A stretch of DNA of 64,000 nucleotides from Pegea sp. RAD2-039 (GCA_034620365.1 JAQGEQ010000090.1:186001-250000); one strand, 5' to 3'. Shown: positions 11,674 through 23,013, counted from the stretch's first letter. A program made the numbers and translations. Notes: generated by a model from the sequence alone, not told the origin.

Positions 11674-12845
11674 AAAAAAGAAGACTAAACCGAAAGAGCT
11701 TTTGATGGATTCGCTCTTTGAGATCTCACGTGGGAGATCACGTGATCTTGCTCTAATGGAGGTTTCTCAACAAGATCGGAAGTTCATCTCGTTTCTAAAC
11801 ATCGGTTGGGGTTTCGTTGCAGATGTAGATATCGAAAGCGAACGTTACAGGTGAATGACGTCATCATGCATCGATCATGACGTCATTTGTGGTTCTTTTG
11901 ATAGGTTATTTGGTGATGCTCGGTTCACGATTGGATGTGTACCGCGCGTGATGAATTTGAGGAGATACCGGGGTTCAATCTCGTATATTCCCGCCACTGA
12001 CTCGAATTTCACTCCCATTAACTCTCCTCTCTTAACCGTGAGTCTTTTCATCTCAACTTTCACTTTCAATAATGACGTCATCATTCAGGAAAATCTGGAA
12101 TACGGACGCTACCGAAGACTCTCTCAAAAGTAAATTCATAAAATGAAATTTGAAATTTAATTTCATCAAATTCGCCAAATTAATCAGAACTTTTCAGCCA
12201 ATGCAGATGAAATAGAATTAATTGAACTTTTCCAGTGTTTATTTGTAATTTTTGAATTTGTTTCAAAGGTTGAATAATATTTTTCTTAAATGTTGCAACT
12301 TACATTAAATATTTACTTTCAAGTCTTGCTTTTTACTAAAACTTCAAACAAATCAGTTATTTTCAACATAAATAATATTTGAAGCTCCTCATTTGACCCT
12401 GAACAAGTCAGCTTAACAAATGATGATAACTGGATCAAATTAGACGGAGATTATGTCTTCGTGATGCCAATTTATCTTTCCCACATTGGTAGTGACATGT
12501 ATGCTATGCCAGAAGCTAAATTAGAAGAACCAATTGTCTATTTATATTGCCTCAGATACGGAATTGTAAGTTCTTGATTTCCTAGCTCTAAATTTAACTT
12601 AATCTTCATCTAAATAGTCGAAATGGATGTTGATTCGATCGCTGTTAGCATTTGAATCAGGCAAACATATTCATATCGGTGGTGAATATGTGACTGTTGT
12701 TCCATGTACAGCTGTTCGTATTGATCCTTACAACAAGTTTGGACATGGTAACTTGACTATTGATGGCGAATCAGTTTCTTATCAATCATTACAAGTTAAC
12801 ACGACTTCGTTGTATGCTCGTGTCATGTGCAGCTCTGCTAATTAA
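11674..12845 (+). CDS. Second sphingosine kinase C-terminal half (module B), probable alternative 3' exons
   Basis: Five exons (11674-11850, 11905-12037, 12089-12129, 12385-12565, 12618-12845) encode 253 residues homologous to the C-terminal lipid-binding half of sphingosine kinase and closer to the human enzymes than module A: GFVADVDIESERYRRL, LRRYRGSISYIPA, YLSHIGSDMYA and LTIDGES. There is no second ATP-binding half, and only 279 bases separate it from the stop of module A. Its first acceptor (tttctag before 11674) completes an AG-ending codon, exactly the phase left by the shared exon ending at 10467. Joined there it would give a 506-residue enzyme with no stop or frameshift. The simplest reading is a mutually exclusive 3' module selected by splicing and poly(A) choice. 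A stand-alone truncated protein from ATG 11704 is less likely. AATAAA is at 13030. Confidence 0.8.
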
Positions 12846-13219
12846 TTCGTTTTCTTCTTAAAAACAATCTTTTTGCTGTTTTTAAGACTATGCAAGTTTC
12901 GTCAATATTTTGGCGTTGGTTCCTGATAATTTTTTGATCTGTTTTTATTTATTAAAAATTCTGACCACGTGACATCATTCACATTTTAATTATTGTGTTT
13001 TTATTAATTTTTTTATCAATTAATAGTTGAATAAATCTGACCTCAATCACTAAAGTTAAATCTATTTAAACTTTGAAGCAACTTTTGAATATATCGACAA
13101 ATTTTTCACAAATATCAAACCGATATATTCAACAATCTATTTGTTCCTATTTACATATCAAAGTTACAAAAATATACAAATGATAAAAGATATTTCTACA
13201 ACAACCTTTATAAACTCCA
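12846..13219. other. Tail-to-tail 3' flank between sphingosine kinase and the natriuretic-type receptor
   Basis: 374 bases separate two convergent stop codons. AATAAA for the plus-strand gene is at 13030-13035, and TTTATT motifs (minus-strand AATAAA) occur near 12946 and 13002. The 3' UTRs of the two genes probably overlap. A CACGTG E-box lies at 12966-12971. Confidence 0.5.
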
Positions 13220-16200
13220 TCACCACAACTGAATTCTGTAGTTCTTATAAGAATCCTTACTAGAAGTCGAAGTCTCTTCTTCTAAGTAAGACATTCTAGT
13301 TGAAGAGGAGTTCTCATCTCTCCTGTTCATCTTCTCATCTTTTTTTTCTTCCTGATTTTTCATCTGATTCTCAGTGTTCCTTTTACTCAATTCTTTCCAA
13401 TGTCTGTAAATAAATGAATAATCATCTAGTAAAGATTAGTGTCGTCATGATACCTGATGCAAATTGGAAGAACTATGAATAAAGAGCAGGTCAATAAAGC
13501 ACCGAAACAACTAACAACTACAAGCAACTTGCTGTTTGACTTGCTATCTGCTACTGTTTCAAGATTTAGAAGATATTTTCATGATGTAAGGACTCACCTT
13601 TCAAGAAGTTAATTCGATGATGCACTAAAAATTGAATAAAAGATTCAATTACTTTTAGGAGTTATCTTTTAACTAATTAACCAGTTAGATTTAGATATTA
13701 AACTCAAGATTTTTATATTTTAAATATTCAATATACTCAACAAAACACGAATCAAGCTTGTTTAGTTTTACTAAATTGTTGAAAGTGTTTTCTTAATTGT
13801 AGTTATAAAAGTTTAACAAATTTTTAATGATCCGTCTTTAGATGTTTCAAAATAAACTAATAGATTTTAAAAGAATGAAGAAATTATGGTTGAAAATATT
13901 TTCACAATTCTAGAAAGCTTAGAAAGTATTTTTCAAAAAGAGTTACAAATTCAGAACGTTTTTTTTTGTAATTATCATCTAAACAAACAACTTAAATATC
14001 AAAGAGTTTCATGAGATTCATCTAAGGCATTGATAACGATTACACCATGAGTAAAAATTGAAACAAGAACTCATTAATAATACAAATATTTCAATTATAT
14101 ACCAAAAGCAATAAAATTCTTATTTCCTGGTTCATTATAAAAGTCTTCATATTTTGGTGATTATGATTCTACATTAGATGTTGGTTTTTGTTTTTTTGTA
14201 TTTATTTAATTTCTTTTGTAGAGTAAACATGAATAATGTTGTTTAAGTAGTGAGAAAATTTTCCTCAAAGTTTAGAAAAGTAATTTTCATTCATTTAAAT
14301 TCAATTCATTATCTTTTATTCTTCAGAAAACTTTCATAATAAAATTGTAAAAGAAAAAAACTTAAATGTTTTTAAACTTTTGTGTCAAGTAATCTACATT
14401 TAATAGGATTTAATTATCGATTCGATTTTAGAGTAAAAAGTAACTTTTCTGGATGAAATCAAAACTTATTTTATTGTAATTCACTACATACCTTTGCATA
14501 TTTTAAGTCCTTTGTTTCCAAGAGTCTAGATTAAGATCTAATTAGATTAAAAAAGAAATAGAGACAAATACCAAACCTCAAACTTTCCATCTTTCTTATC
14601 AGTCAAAATTGAAAAGTCAAAATCGCCTATTCTATCTCCATAACTATCAATTGTAATATTTCTATAAAATCCTTGAAAAAAATTGAATAATTATTTATTA
14701 AATATTCGTTTTTATAACCAGTTTCTTAAAATAAGAATTTAAAACCTATTATACAACAATCATTAAATAACAAATTTCAATATGAAAATTACATTTTATC
14801 GATTTATTTGTTTATCTTTTATACACCAAGCTTTAAAGAGTTTAAATAAAAACTAATATCAATATAAACAAAAAATTTAAGTAAATTGAAAAAAATGACT
14901 TCAAACCTTTTAAAGTTGTATTACACATGTGTTTAAGTAGAACGCTTCGGTTATAAAAATCTTGTTTAAGTAAAAATGCTTTTTTCAAAGCATACCCATA
15001 CAGCAAGACTGACTCTTGAAAGTTTTGGATGTATTCATTGACCTTAAAATCAAAAGTTTACGATAATAAAAGTAATAATAAAGTCACAAAAGTATTTCAA
15101 CATATATATCACAGTAGTGTAGATATAACATTTAGTGTTTTGGTGTGTATGGCATAATTACTTGAACTAAACAAAACTTAGTTTATCAAATTAAACATAT
15201 ATGTAAAAATGTAAGTCCTAAAAATTATAAAAATATTGTATTTTAAGTTTTAAATAAATTGTAACATGATCCTACAATGAAACTATTACATAAACTACGA
15301 CTTGTATTGTGTTTTGCAACTTACTGTGTTTTGCTTTATTAGTTCCTTTACATAAATAACAATATACCACAACAAGTTTTTATTTGAAACGTTTTTAAAT
15401 TGATTGAATTTTATGTAAAAAGATAACTGCTTTTATTATAACAAAAAGGACTTAGCTACAGATAATGGACAGATAAAAATAAATACTTAATATAGTTCAA
15501 TATGGATTAAATTATTTTTGGATTATCCACAATTAAATAAATCGTTTAGAAAATTAAGAAAGCTTAGTTATATTTTTAAGTTTTCAGAAAAAATATCTTC
15601 ACCAACCTTATCGACATTTTTTATTCCCAGTTTTTTATATTTATTTAGAAGAAGCTGAGACATTGTTCCATTTGAATCTTTCAATGTTAGGACTATTAAT
15701 TTTTCGTAAGCTCTAATTGTTTCAACATCTACTGAACTTTCTGTAAATTTGAAAAAAATTTCTTTTTAATTTGACATAAATTTTAGGATGACACAAATTT
15801 TTAGTTTACAAGTGAATTCAGTTACATTTGGATAAAAACTAAGTATGAAAATTTATTTATTACAATAAATGCGAAAGAGGGTGCCTGAAGAGAGCACCTC
15901 TCGCTAACACACATTCTCATAAATAAAATGTGGAATAAGTCATGCTAACATAAATCATATACTAACTTTACTTAAATCAATTTTTTAAACTATTACAAAA
16001 TATATAATTAAACTAAAACTTAAATATGTTACAAACTATTTTAATTTAAAGAATAGATTTTGGATAAACTCAAAATTGGCTTATTTTCAAGTTACAAAGT
16101 CTATCTAGTTTACAAATTTCGAAATATTGTTTCTACGAAGTATAAGAGACCTGATTTCCAGATCCCTGTTTTATATTTGTTGTTGACATCTATCGCAAAC

Positions 16201-17498
16201 CATTTGTATCTTGTACATCTCAACATATTAGTGTGTTTAGCTGCAACCAGCACTTTCCTGACATTATCATCAGACCCACAGATTATGATTGCTTCTATAA
16301 ACATTGAAATTGTCAAGTTTTGTTTCGATCATCTAAGTTAACAAGTTGTATTATTGTTTTATCACTTCAAACCTCTATCTTTCTTTAGCTTTTCTAAATC
16401 TTTTTTTAATGCATCTTCATTTTTACCACTAATGTCTTTAAGTATGATATTGTGTTTGTAAATAGCTTCAATAGCTTGAGCAAGATGAAAACATTGTCTA
16501 GAAGATAATTGTTAAATTTAAATTTAATTTCTTGTATAGTGATTTAAGTTTTAAACAAATAGTAATTAAATAACAGTTTAAAGGGGGAAAATAAATCTAG
16601 ATATCAGTGTTTTTGAACTATTTATACAATCATAATGAATTATAACTTAAATAAAAACGTGTTAATGTAACGAATAAAAAACTTTACTTTGAAATGTTTA
16701 TTTATTTCCATATATTTCAATTATATTACAATATGATTATCAGTGAATCAATTTTTTGAAAGTTTATTTGGTTCACTATGTAAATATTATTCAATTTTAA
16801 TTCGATTAAAACCAGATAATTTAAACTAAATTAGAAACATTCTGTTAATTTCAAAAATAAACAAACTTTTTCCAGGAAGCATTTGAACTAGAGTTTTGAA
16901 ATAAAAGAGCAATACCATCTCTAATATTCACTCGATACAAAAGCTGTTTTAAAGAGTAAGCGGTCTCAAGATAAGGTGGTGATATCCGAATGACATTGTT
17001 GCCTGAGTTATGAAATCCTGCGATATTTACACCAGGAGTTATGATAGGCATATTAAAAATATAAGCAAAAATCCTAGTCCAATGAAAAAGCTTAAAACAA
17101 ACGGGTCCCAGATAAAAAGAAATTTGATTAGAATCAATGTTGCCTATAGAAGTCCACTTCATCTGATTTGCTTGACTGATGTTGCATGATGTAAGACTGA
17201 AATAATAACTTTTAGTTAAGATGTCAGAACTGGTTTGTTTGATTAACAAGAAAGTTTGGAATACTTACCCATATTGAACGACAAATTTGAAATTGTTTTT
17301 GATAACAGGCTCGTTTTTCAGTAAATAGTTTACAGCTAGATTTATAGCTGGTTTTACTAGCTTCTTTCGAAAAGGACATTCTGGACTATTTGGTAAAATA
17401 ACTCTAACTATAACAGTTGTTTTATTATTTTCCAACAGCAACTTAGAACATTCAGCCGATAAAAAGATTAAACTAAAAATGATTGATCTTGTAATCAT
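13220..17498 (-). CDS. Natriuretic-peptide clearance-type receptor (ANF-receptor ectodomain, one TM, short tail)
   Basis: Cell-surface peptide-binding protein of the NPR-C type. Exons from the 5' end: 17269-17498, 16867-17196, 16373-16497, 16151-16294, 15607-15740, 14907-15042, 14577-14671, 14492-14525, 14103-14126, 13598-13624, 13454-13553, 13220-13403; 520 residues (human NPR3 has 541). A signal peptide (MITRSIIFSLIFLSAEC) precedes a periplasmic-binding-type ectodomain. Recognisable landmarks are LGPVC, IIICGSDDNVRKVLVAA, VNEYIQNFQESVLLYG and ITIDSYGDRIGDFDF. A transmembrane helix lies at about 436-457 (LLVVVSCFGALLTCSLFIV), followed by a charged tail of about 60 residues ending NYRIQLW. 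No kinase-like or guanylyl cyclase domain follows; the stop is in the tail exon. The three tiny juxtamembrane exons (34, 24 and 27 bases) were chosen because they alone keep the frame and are the weakest part. Confidence 0.82.
15845..15930 (-). mobile_element. Solo LINE 3' tail inside a receptor intron
   Basis: About 85 bases match the 3' end of the LINE fragments at 19.7-20.9 kb, in minus orientation, inside the intron between receptor exons 4 and 5. It includes the stem-loop at 15871-15904: GCGA..GAGGGTGC pairs with GCACCTCTCGC around the loop CTGAAGAGA. A 5'-truncated insertion containing only the tail is typical of LINE retrotransposition. Confidence 0.75.
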
Positions 17499-19744
17499 TA
17501 TATCAAAAGACCTTTGAAAAATATTGTAATTAAAGAATTGTATTAATGTAACTTTATACAAAATATTTGGATAAAACTTTTCAATATCTTTCTACAATTG
17601 AAGCTTTATTGGATTATCTAAATTCAATGGAAAATTTTAAATTGTTTAACTTCAGTTTTTTATGCTTGAATATAATAAAGAGATTACGTTAAATTGATTA
17701 ATATCTTATCTGTATCTTATTAGAATGAAAAAAACGAATTAGGAGTTTTTGAAGCTAAAAAATATTCTTAAAGTTTCTAGTGTTATAAAAGTAGAAAAAA
17801 ATATCTGATACAAAAATTATTGCTCAAAATTATTGTTATTCATGAAGAGGTGTTGTATATACAAATAAAACTTATCCAAGAAATATTCTATCTCTTTTGA
17901 AAATATATAATTTGAAAAATTTCAACTAAAATTTGATTTTTGAAAAATGACAAATCGATTTTCAGTTTGAAAAACAAAACTTTTTTCCTTTAAAAATCAA
18001 ATTGAAAAACTTTGAAAGTTGATATAAAATTAAATTTAAAACTCTTCTAACCAAAATTTAATAAGAAAAAATTTCAATTCTTTTATCTTAGATGTATTTA
18101 TAATCTACAGGAGGTAGAATAATGTTTTATTACCGATGTTTTTTGTCACAGAGTGTTTATCTTTAATAAAGGCCTAAGCCAATTAAACTCTGGTTTATAA
18201 AAACTAGATGAATGTTTTAAGCATTTTGGGACTTTCTATAAACAGAGTTTATATAAATATTTGTAATTGTAAAAAGGTATTATAACGTTCTTACATACAT
18301 TTATTTCAAATTGTTGCTTTCAATATAATCTCGATTACAGTTATGTCATTAAATTCGCTAAATAACTGTTTTAAGTTGTTTAAATTAGGAATAATAAAGA
18401 CGATTATATAAATTAAAAATAACAAAATTTAAATAGATACAATTTAACTTTTTTTTTCAATTTAAGATACATACTTTTCTGATTCAAGTAGTACTGTCGG
18501 CTCCTAAAAACCTATCAGTTTCTTGAACTTATAAATCATATCTTGTGCTAAGCAAGGTTGATCTAAAGCAACATTAGTACTCTTCTACAAACAAAAGATT
18601 TCTCCCAATAGCAAATTACTTTCCAATGACAATATTTTTCTGACTACTTTTTCTACTTTCCTATCAATTTGAGTAACTGGTTCTTTTTGCCTACATAGAT
18701 GTCTTTCTGTTTAATGTTGTAGCACATCATGCGGCGAATCAAGTAGGAAAACTTCTTATATTTAAATCAAAGATACCTCCAATACTAAAATTTTATTGTT
18801 TATTAGATGCTAACTCATATAAACTTTTTATTGATATGTTTTATTCACTAAAACTGTTTTCAGTTCAGATTGTGAAATCTCATGAAGCAGGAAAGATCAT
18901 TTCTATAAATTATTTCTTTCAAATCTGTTTGTACTTCTGCTCAAACTTTGTATTAGTATTCTTTTACTAATTCCTTTGCTTAACTTTTTTATTTATGGAT
19001 CAAATCTTGAAAGTTATTACAATTAAAAGCTTTATGTGGTAAGTATTGTTCTTTATTTGGTCAAGTTTATTTTTATTGAAGATTTTGAATTCTTACTAAA
19101 TGAACTTACTGAAGAGCAAACAAATGCTAGCAGTTTAAAACAAGAAAACAAAATAGAAAAGAAAGTTACTTCAGCTGCTGGCAGTTTGAACATAAAAAAA
19201 TCACTTGATACCAAAAAACAAAACATTAATCTTTTATACTGTTTGCTTTAATGCGCTAAGTTTTTTTAGAAAGCTTAAGTTTTCTGTAATTTATATTTCT
19301 TTGATTGATTTTATTTAGTAGTTTGTTTTAAATATCAAAGTATATAAAAGGTCTTAACATTCTAAAAGCAAATGTTAAGGTTTTAAGTCTTTGTTGCACC
19401 AGGTGCTACAGCTTCAAATATGATAAGTTTTATTGACTATTTGCTGGATGATACGTGAAGACTATTTTTAAAATCTCTAATGATTATTTATGACTTCTAC
19501 AGAGCATTTACAAGATGTTAATTGGTGTTCACATTTCATTTAATGGAAAAAAACTATTCTGAATTTTTGCTACTAATGTATTTAGTGGAATTATTTTGAT
19601 TAATTTAATACTTATACCAAAAAGTTATATTTTTATTCTATAGAAAATGATATTGTACATACTGCACCATACATTTATAATTCTAAATTATAGAAATTCT
19701 TAATCCATAACTAAATTATATTTCCAGCTTTTCAAATTATTCAT
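17499..19744. other. Intergenic DNA between the receptor and the LINE cluster
   Basis: Presumed promoter side of the minus-strand receptor, then AT-rich sequence. The 71-codon open frame at 19036-19251 has an ordinary lysine-rich composition and no recognisable domain or splice partners. I see no other gene. Confidence 0.5.
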
Positions 19745-20085
19745 TTTATTTATTTATTACAATAAATGCGAAGGAGGGTGCCTGAAAAGAGCACCTCTCG
19801 CTAACACACATTCTCACAAATAATATCTATTAAGTTAGAAATATAGAAAGCAAAAGATGTAAAACATGGCATTTCAGTAGTCATCAAAGCATATAACAGT
19901 AAACAATTACATGCAATCTTAATAATAAAAAAACAAGTCACAGGATAGAAATGGCAGTGTTGGTAATATTAAAACAGTTCAACTTCTGCTTGAACAACGC
20001 GAGTGATTCCGACATGACAATGTCTGATGGCAGCTGGTTCCAAGTACTAATTGTGCGGTATGAGAAAAAAAATCAATCTGATTAA
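19745..20085 (-). mobile_element. LINE 3' fragment, minus orientation (left arm of an inverted pair)
   Basis: The reverse complement of this stretch matches 20605-20930. It contains the end of the reverse-transcriptase ORF (a region translating like STWNQLPSD) and the same 3' UTR with the stem-loop at 19768-19801. Together with the right arm it forms an inverted repeat of about 320 bases per arm around a spacer of about 520 bases. Scattered mismatches and small indels show it is old. Confidence 0.8.
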
Positions 20086-20109
20086 TATACTAAGAGATAT
20101 AGATTTATT

Positions 20110-20925
20110 ATTCAACGAGTATCTTCTGTTCTAGACCTTGGCACTACTCTATCATCTGACTTTAAATGGCGCAATTATGTTTCCAAAATCTTTGGAAAAT
20201 CAATCAACCTTGTCTTTCTTATTATAAAGACCTTTAATTCTAAGAACCCATGCTTTTTTATCAATCTTTTCAAATTGTACGTACGTCCAACTCTTGAATA
20301 CAATATCAGTGCATGGATGCCATGTCAAGTTAGTGATATCAAAAAAATCGAATCTGTTCAGGCGACATTTATGAGATTAGTATGCAGGAAACTTAATTAT
20401 AAATATCGTCGTAATTTCTTAAACTTTGGAAATTTGAAGAATTAAATACGACTTAATTCTTATTTTTTAAATTATTCACAAATTAGTTGACCTTCAATTC
20501 GATGATTTCTTTTCTATTAGTCTTTCTCTCAAGTTATATCAACTCAGACGATACACATTACATCTTAATAAGTCCATATCACCTGGTACGTAAATCAGAG
20601 TAAATTTTTTCTCATACCGCACAATTAGTACATGGAACCAGCTGCCATCAGACATTATCATGTCGGAGTCACTCGTGTTGTTCAAGAAGAAGTTGAACCG
20701 TTATAATATTGCCAATACTGTCATTTCCAAACTGTGATTTTTTCCTTTTTTAAACATTACTATAGCTATATGTACTTGTCCATTGTTATATGCTTGGAGG
20801 ACTACCGAAATACCATGTGTTACATCTTTTGCTTTCTATATTTTTGACTAAATAAATGTTATTCGTGAGAATGTATGTTAGCGGGAGGTGCTTTTTTCAG
20901 GTTTGAAATAAATACATAAAGCAGA
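20110..20925 (+). mobile_element. Decayed non-LTR retrotransposon 3' end (reverse transcriptase remnant)
   Basis: Translation of about 20125-20440 gives a block typical of the thumb region of CR1/Jockey-like reverse transcriptases: DLGTTLSSDFKW, LFKLYVRPTLEYNISAW, then DIKKIESVQATFMRLV. A second block near 20605-20735 gives FFSYRTISTWNQLPSDII and LFKKKLNRYN, the usual C-terminal end of such ORF2 proteins. The frame is broken between the blocks, so no protein can be made. The 3' UTR ends with the shared hairpin (starting 20881) and an AT-rich tail near 20920. No endonuclease or palm motifs remain, so it is 5'-truncated. Confidence 0.85.
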
Positions 20926-21693
20926 AACTGATAATATGATTTTATAGCACAGTCGCTTAAATAAACTTTAAAATACATATCATAGTTAATCATTATGTTT
21001 TTTTTATTATTTTTTAAGATTTATTATTATATATTTTTACTGAAATCATAGTTTAAATTATTTTGAAATATTTTTAAATAACGTCATTATATAAAAACTC
21101 CAATTTATCTACACACTAGTTTTACCAATTGTTTACTTTTATAGGAACTTTTGTACAAAAATACAAAATAAACAATTTTAAAATGCTTGCATAATAAATT
21201 TTCTTGATTATATCTTGAGGTAATATATTAAAACATTTTATGATAACTTTGTTAAATTTTATGATTTGATTAACTCACAAGCATTTTATTAAACTAGTTA
21301 CATTTTTATTATCAATTTGTGCAAAAACTGAATTTTTTTATTTTTACTTTTCCTGCTAACTATGAAAATGAAAAGTGTTTAATCTTTTTTTAATAATTTT
21401 GCATAAATTAAACCTTTTAAGGTTTTTAACTATTATCATCAGTTATATATTATGATAACTCTATATTTACAAAGTATTTTTAATGATAAGTAATATTTTA
21501 AAAAATAGTAAAAAACATTCTATCATTGATTTTGAGTTTCATTTTAGTTCTATAATTATTTTGTGTTTAACTAGTTGCATATATTTATTATTGTTGTTTT
21601 AAAAAAATCCTTAGAAATGTTGTTTATAAATTTAATAGTAAATATATTAACATATTTTAGAATATTAAGTCACCAATTTTTTAACTTGGAGTA
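20926..21693. other. AT-rich upstream flank of the AP-4 mu gene
   Basis: I see no coding sequence. The region must contain the promoter of the AP-4 mu gene, but no TATA box or other core element stands out from the A/T background. Confidence 0.5.
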
Positions 21694-23013
21694 ATGATTA
21701 CATCCGTGTTTTTTCTTACTAAATCTGGAGATGTCATACTTTTTAAAGAACTGTTACCTTCAAATCAACCTACAAACCCAGTAAAAATTGGATTAATATA
21801 TAAAAAAAATGGTAACTCACTGTCTACTATAATACAAAAAGATGGAATCTACTATACGTTTAGTGAACAAGACAAAATAATTGCTGTAGCAGCTTCAGAT
21901 GATAATGACTTTTCATCTATCATTGTTTTACAAAGTCTCTATAAGATATGTAGTATTTTACAAGATTTTATAGGACTGTTAACTGAACAGACTCTACGCT
22001 CAAATATTGGACTTGTAATTGAGGTTATAAATTCTAGTTTTTGTTCTGGGATGCCTGTAACTGTTGATACAATGCAACTAAAATCTGCTCTTGCTAATCT
22101 TGCGTCTTTGAAGTATCAACAAAATAATATTTGGAGTTCATCTACTAATCTTTTTTTTAAACAGAATAAAAAACCACTGAGTTCTGTATCTGGTGAAACC
22201 TCGAAAAAACCTATTTTCACACACGCAGAAGAAGAAGAGATATTTGTAGATCTTACAGAGAAGATTAACTTATCAATGAACAGCAAAGGTATTATTGACT
22301 TGTGTGAAATTCAAGGGGACGTTAAAGTGAAAAGTTGTCTCAATACACCAGCAAAAGTCTTTCTTCAATTCTCTGAAACATCTTTAAATTTTCTTAATAT
22401 TGCAGAATTTAATTTAAAAGTAAAACAAAATAAAAAGAACCCCTTGGAACTATCATTAGATGCTGATCCTGGTATTTCAAAAATATTATCCTACAAATCA
22501 TTTGATTATAGTAAAATCAATTCTGTTCCTTTTTCAATTTATTCAAACATTCAACCTAAACTTGATGGTAAAACTATTGATATTCAATTTAAGGTTCATT
22601 GTGAGCTTCCAACTCCAGTTATCAATTTCAAAGGTATATTGAATTTACCATCTAATGTAGTCAGTTGCCAGGGTAAATCCAAATTGTTTTCAATGAAATT
22701 TGAAAGAGAAAAAGAAAAATATGTTTTTACTTGTCCTGAATTCCCACCTAAATCTCATTTCCAAGTAGATATTCAAGTTTCAGTAAGTTCAATAACTCCT
22801 TTGACCTCTTTGGAGTTATCTACTGTTGTTCTAAAGTTTGAAATTCCTATGTACTCCTTATCTAAAATGAAAATTAAGCGCTTGGTGGTAGAGAAAGCAC
22901 AATATAATCAGATACAAGACTGTAATTTTGTTAAATGGATAAGACAACTAACTCATACAGATTCTTATGAGTTTTCTTTGGACACTAGTAAACTAGAAGC
23001 ATTGACAAACTGA
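21694..23013 (+). CDS. AP-4 adaptor complex subunit mu, intronless
   Basis: Medium (cargo-binding) subunit of the AP-4 complex, which sorts cargo such as ATG9 from the trans-Golgi network in other animals. One uninterrupted frame of 439 residues, close to human AP4M1 (453). Residues 1 to about 140 form the longin-like domain, starting MITSVFFLTKSGDVILFKEL. A linker follows, then the mu homology domain from about 187 (IFVDLTEKINLSMNSKGII, then IQGDVKVKSCL). The end, KWIRQLTHTDSYEFSL, matches the KWVRHLSHSDAYVIRI end of AP4M1 rather than AP-1, AP-2 or AP-3 mu chains. The lack of any intron is odd beside neighbours with 4-12 introns. AATAAA follows at 23290. I found no poly(A) remnant or target-site repeat that would prove a retrocopy. 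Confidence 0.9.
   Translation: MITSVFFLTKSGDVILFKELLPSNQPTNPVKIGLIYKKNGNSLSTIIQKDGIYYTFSEQDKIIAVAASDDNDFSSIIVLQSLYKICSILQDFIGLLTEQTLRSNIGLVIEVINSSFCSGMPVTVDTMQLKSALANLASLKYQQNNIWSSSTNLFFKQNKKPLSSVSGETSKKPIFTHAEEEEIFVDLTEKINLSMNSKGIIDLCEIQGDVKVKSCLNTPAKVFLQFSETSLNFLNIAEFNLKVKQNKKNPLELSLDADPGISKILSYKSFDYSKINSVPFSIYSNIQPKLDGKTIDIQFKVHCELPTPVINFKGILNLPSNVVSCQGKSKLFSMKFEREKEKYVFTCPEFPPKSHFQVDIQVSVSSITPLTSLELSTVVLKFEIPMYSLSKMKIKRLVVEKAQYNQIQDCNFVKWIRQLTHTDSYEFSLDTSKLEALTN

Noticed and set aside
11674-12845. Module B as a dead duplicate of sphingosine kinase
   Set aside because: Five exons keep the frame without a stop, all splice sites are good, conserved motifs are intact, and the first acceptor has the right phase for the shared exons.
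14103-14200. A longer receptor exon reading through an EDFYNEPGN-like segment
   Set aside because: The frame upstream of this segment meets a stop before any acceptor, so only the 24-base piece after the AG at 14127 keeps the receptor in frame.
19036-19251. Possible small lysine-rich gene
   Set aside because: There is no domain, no clear splice context, and it lies in AT-rich DNA near decayed LINE pieces.
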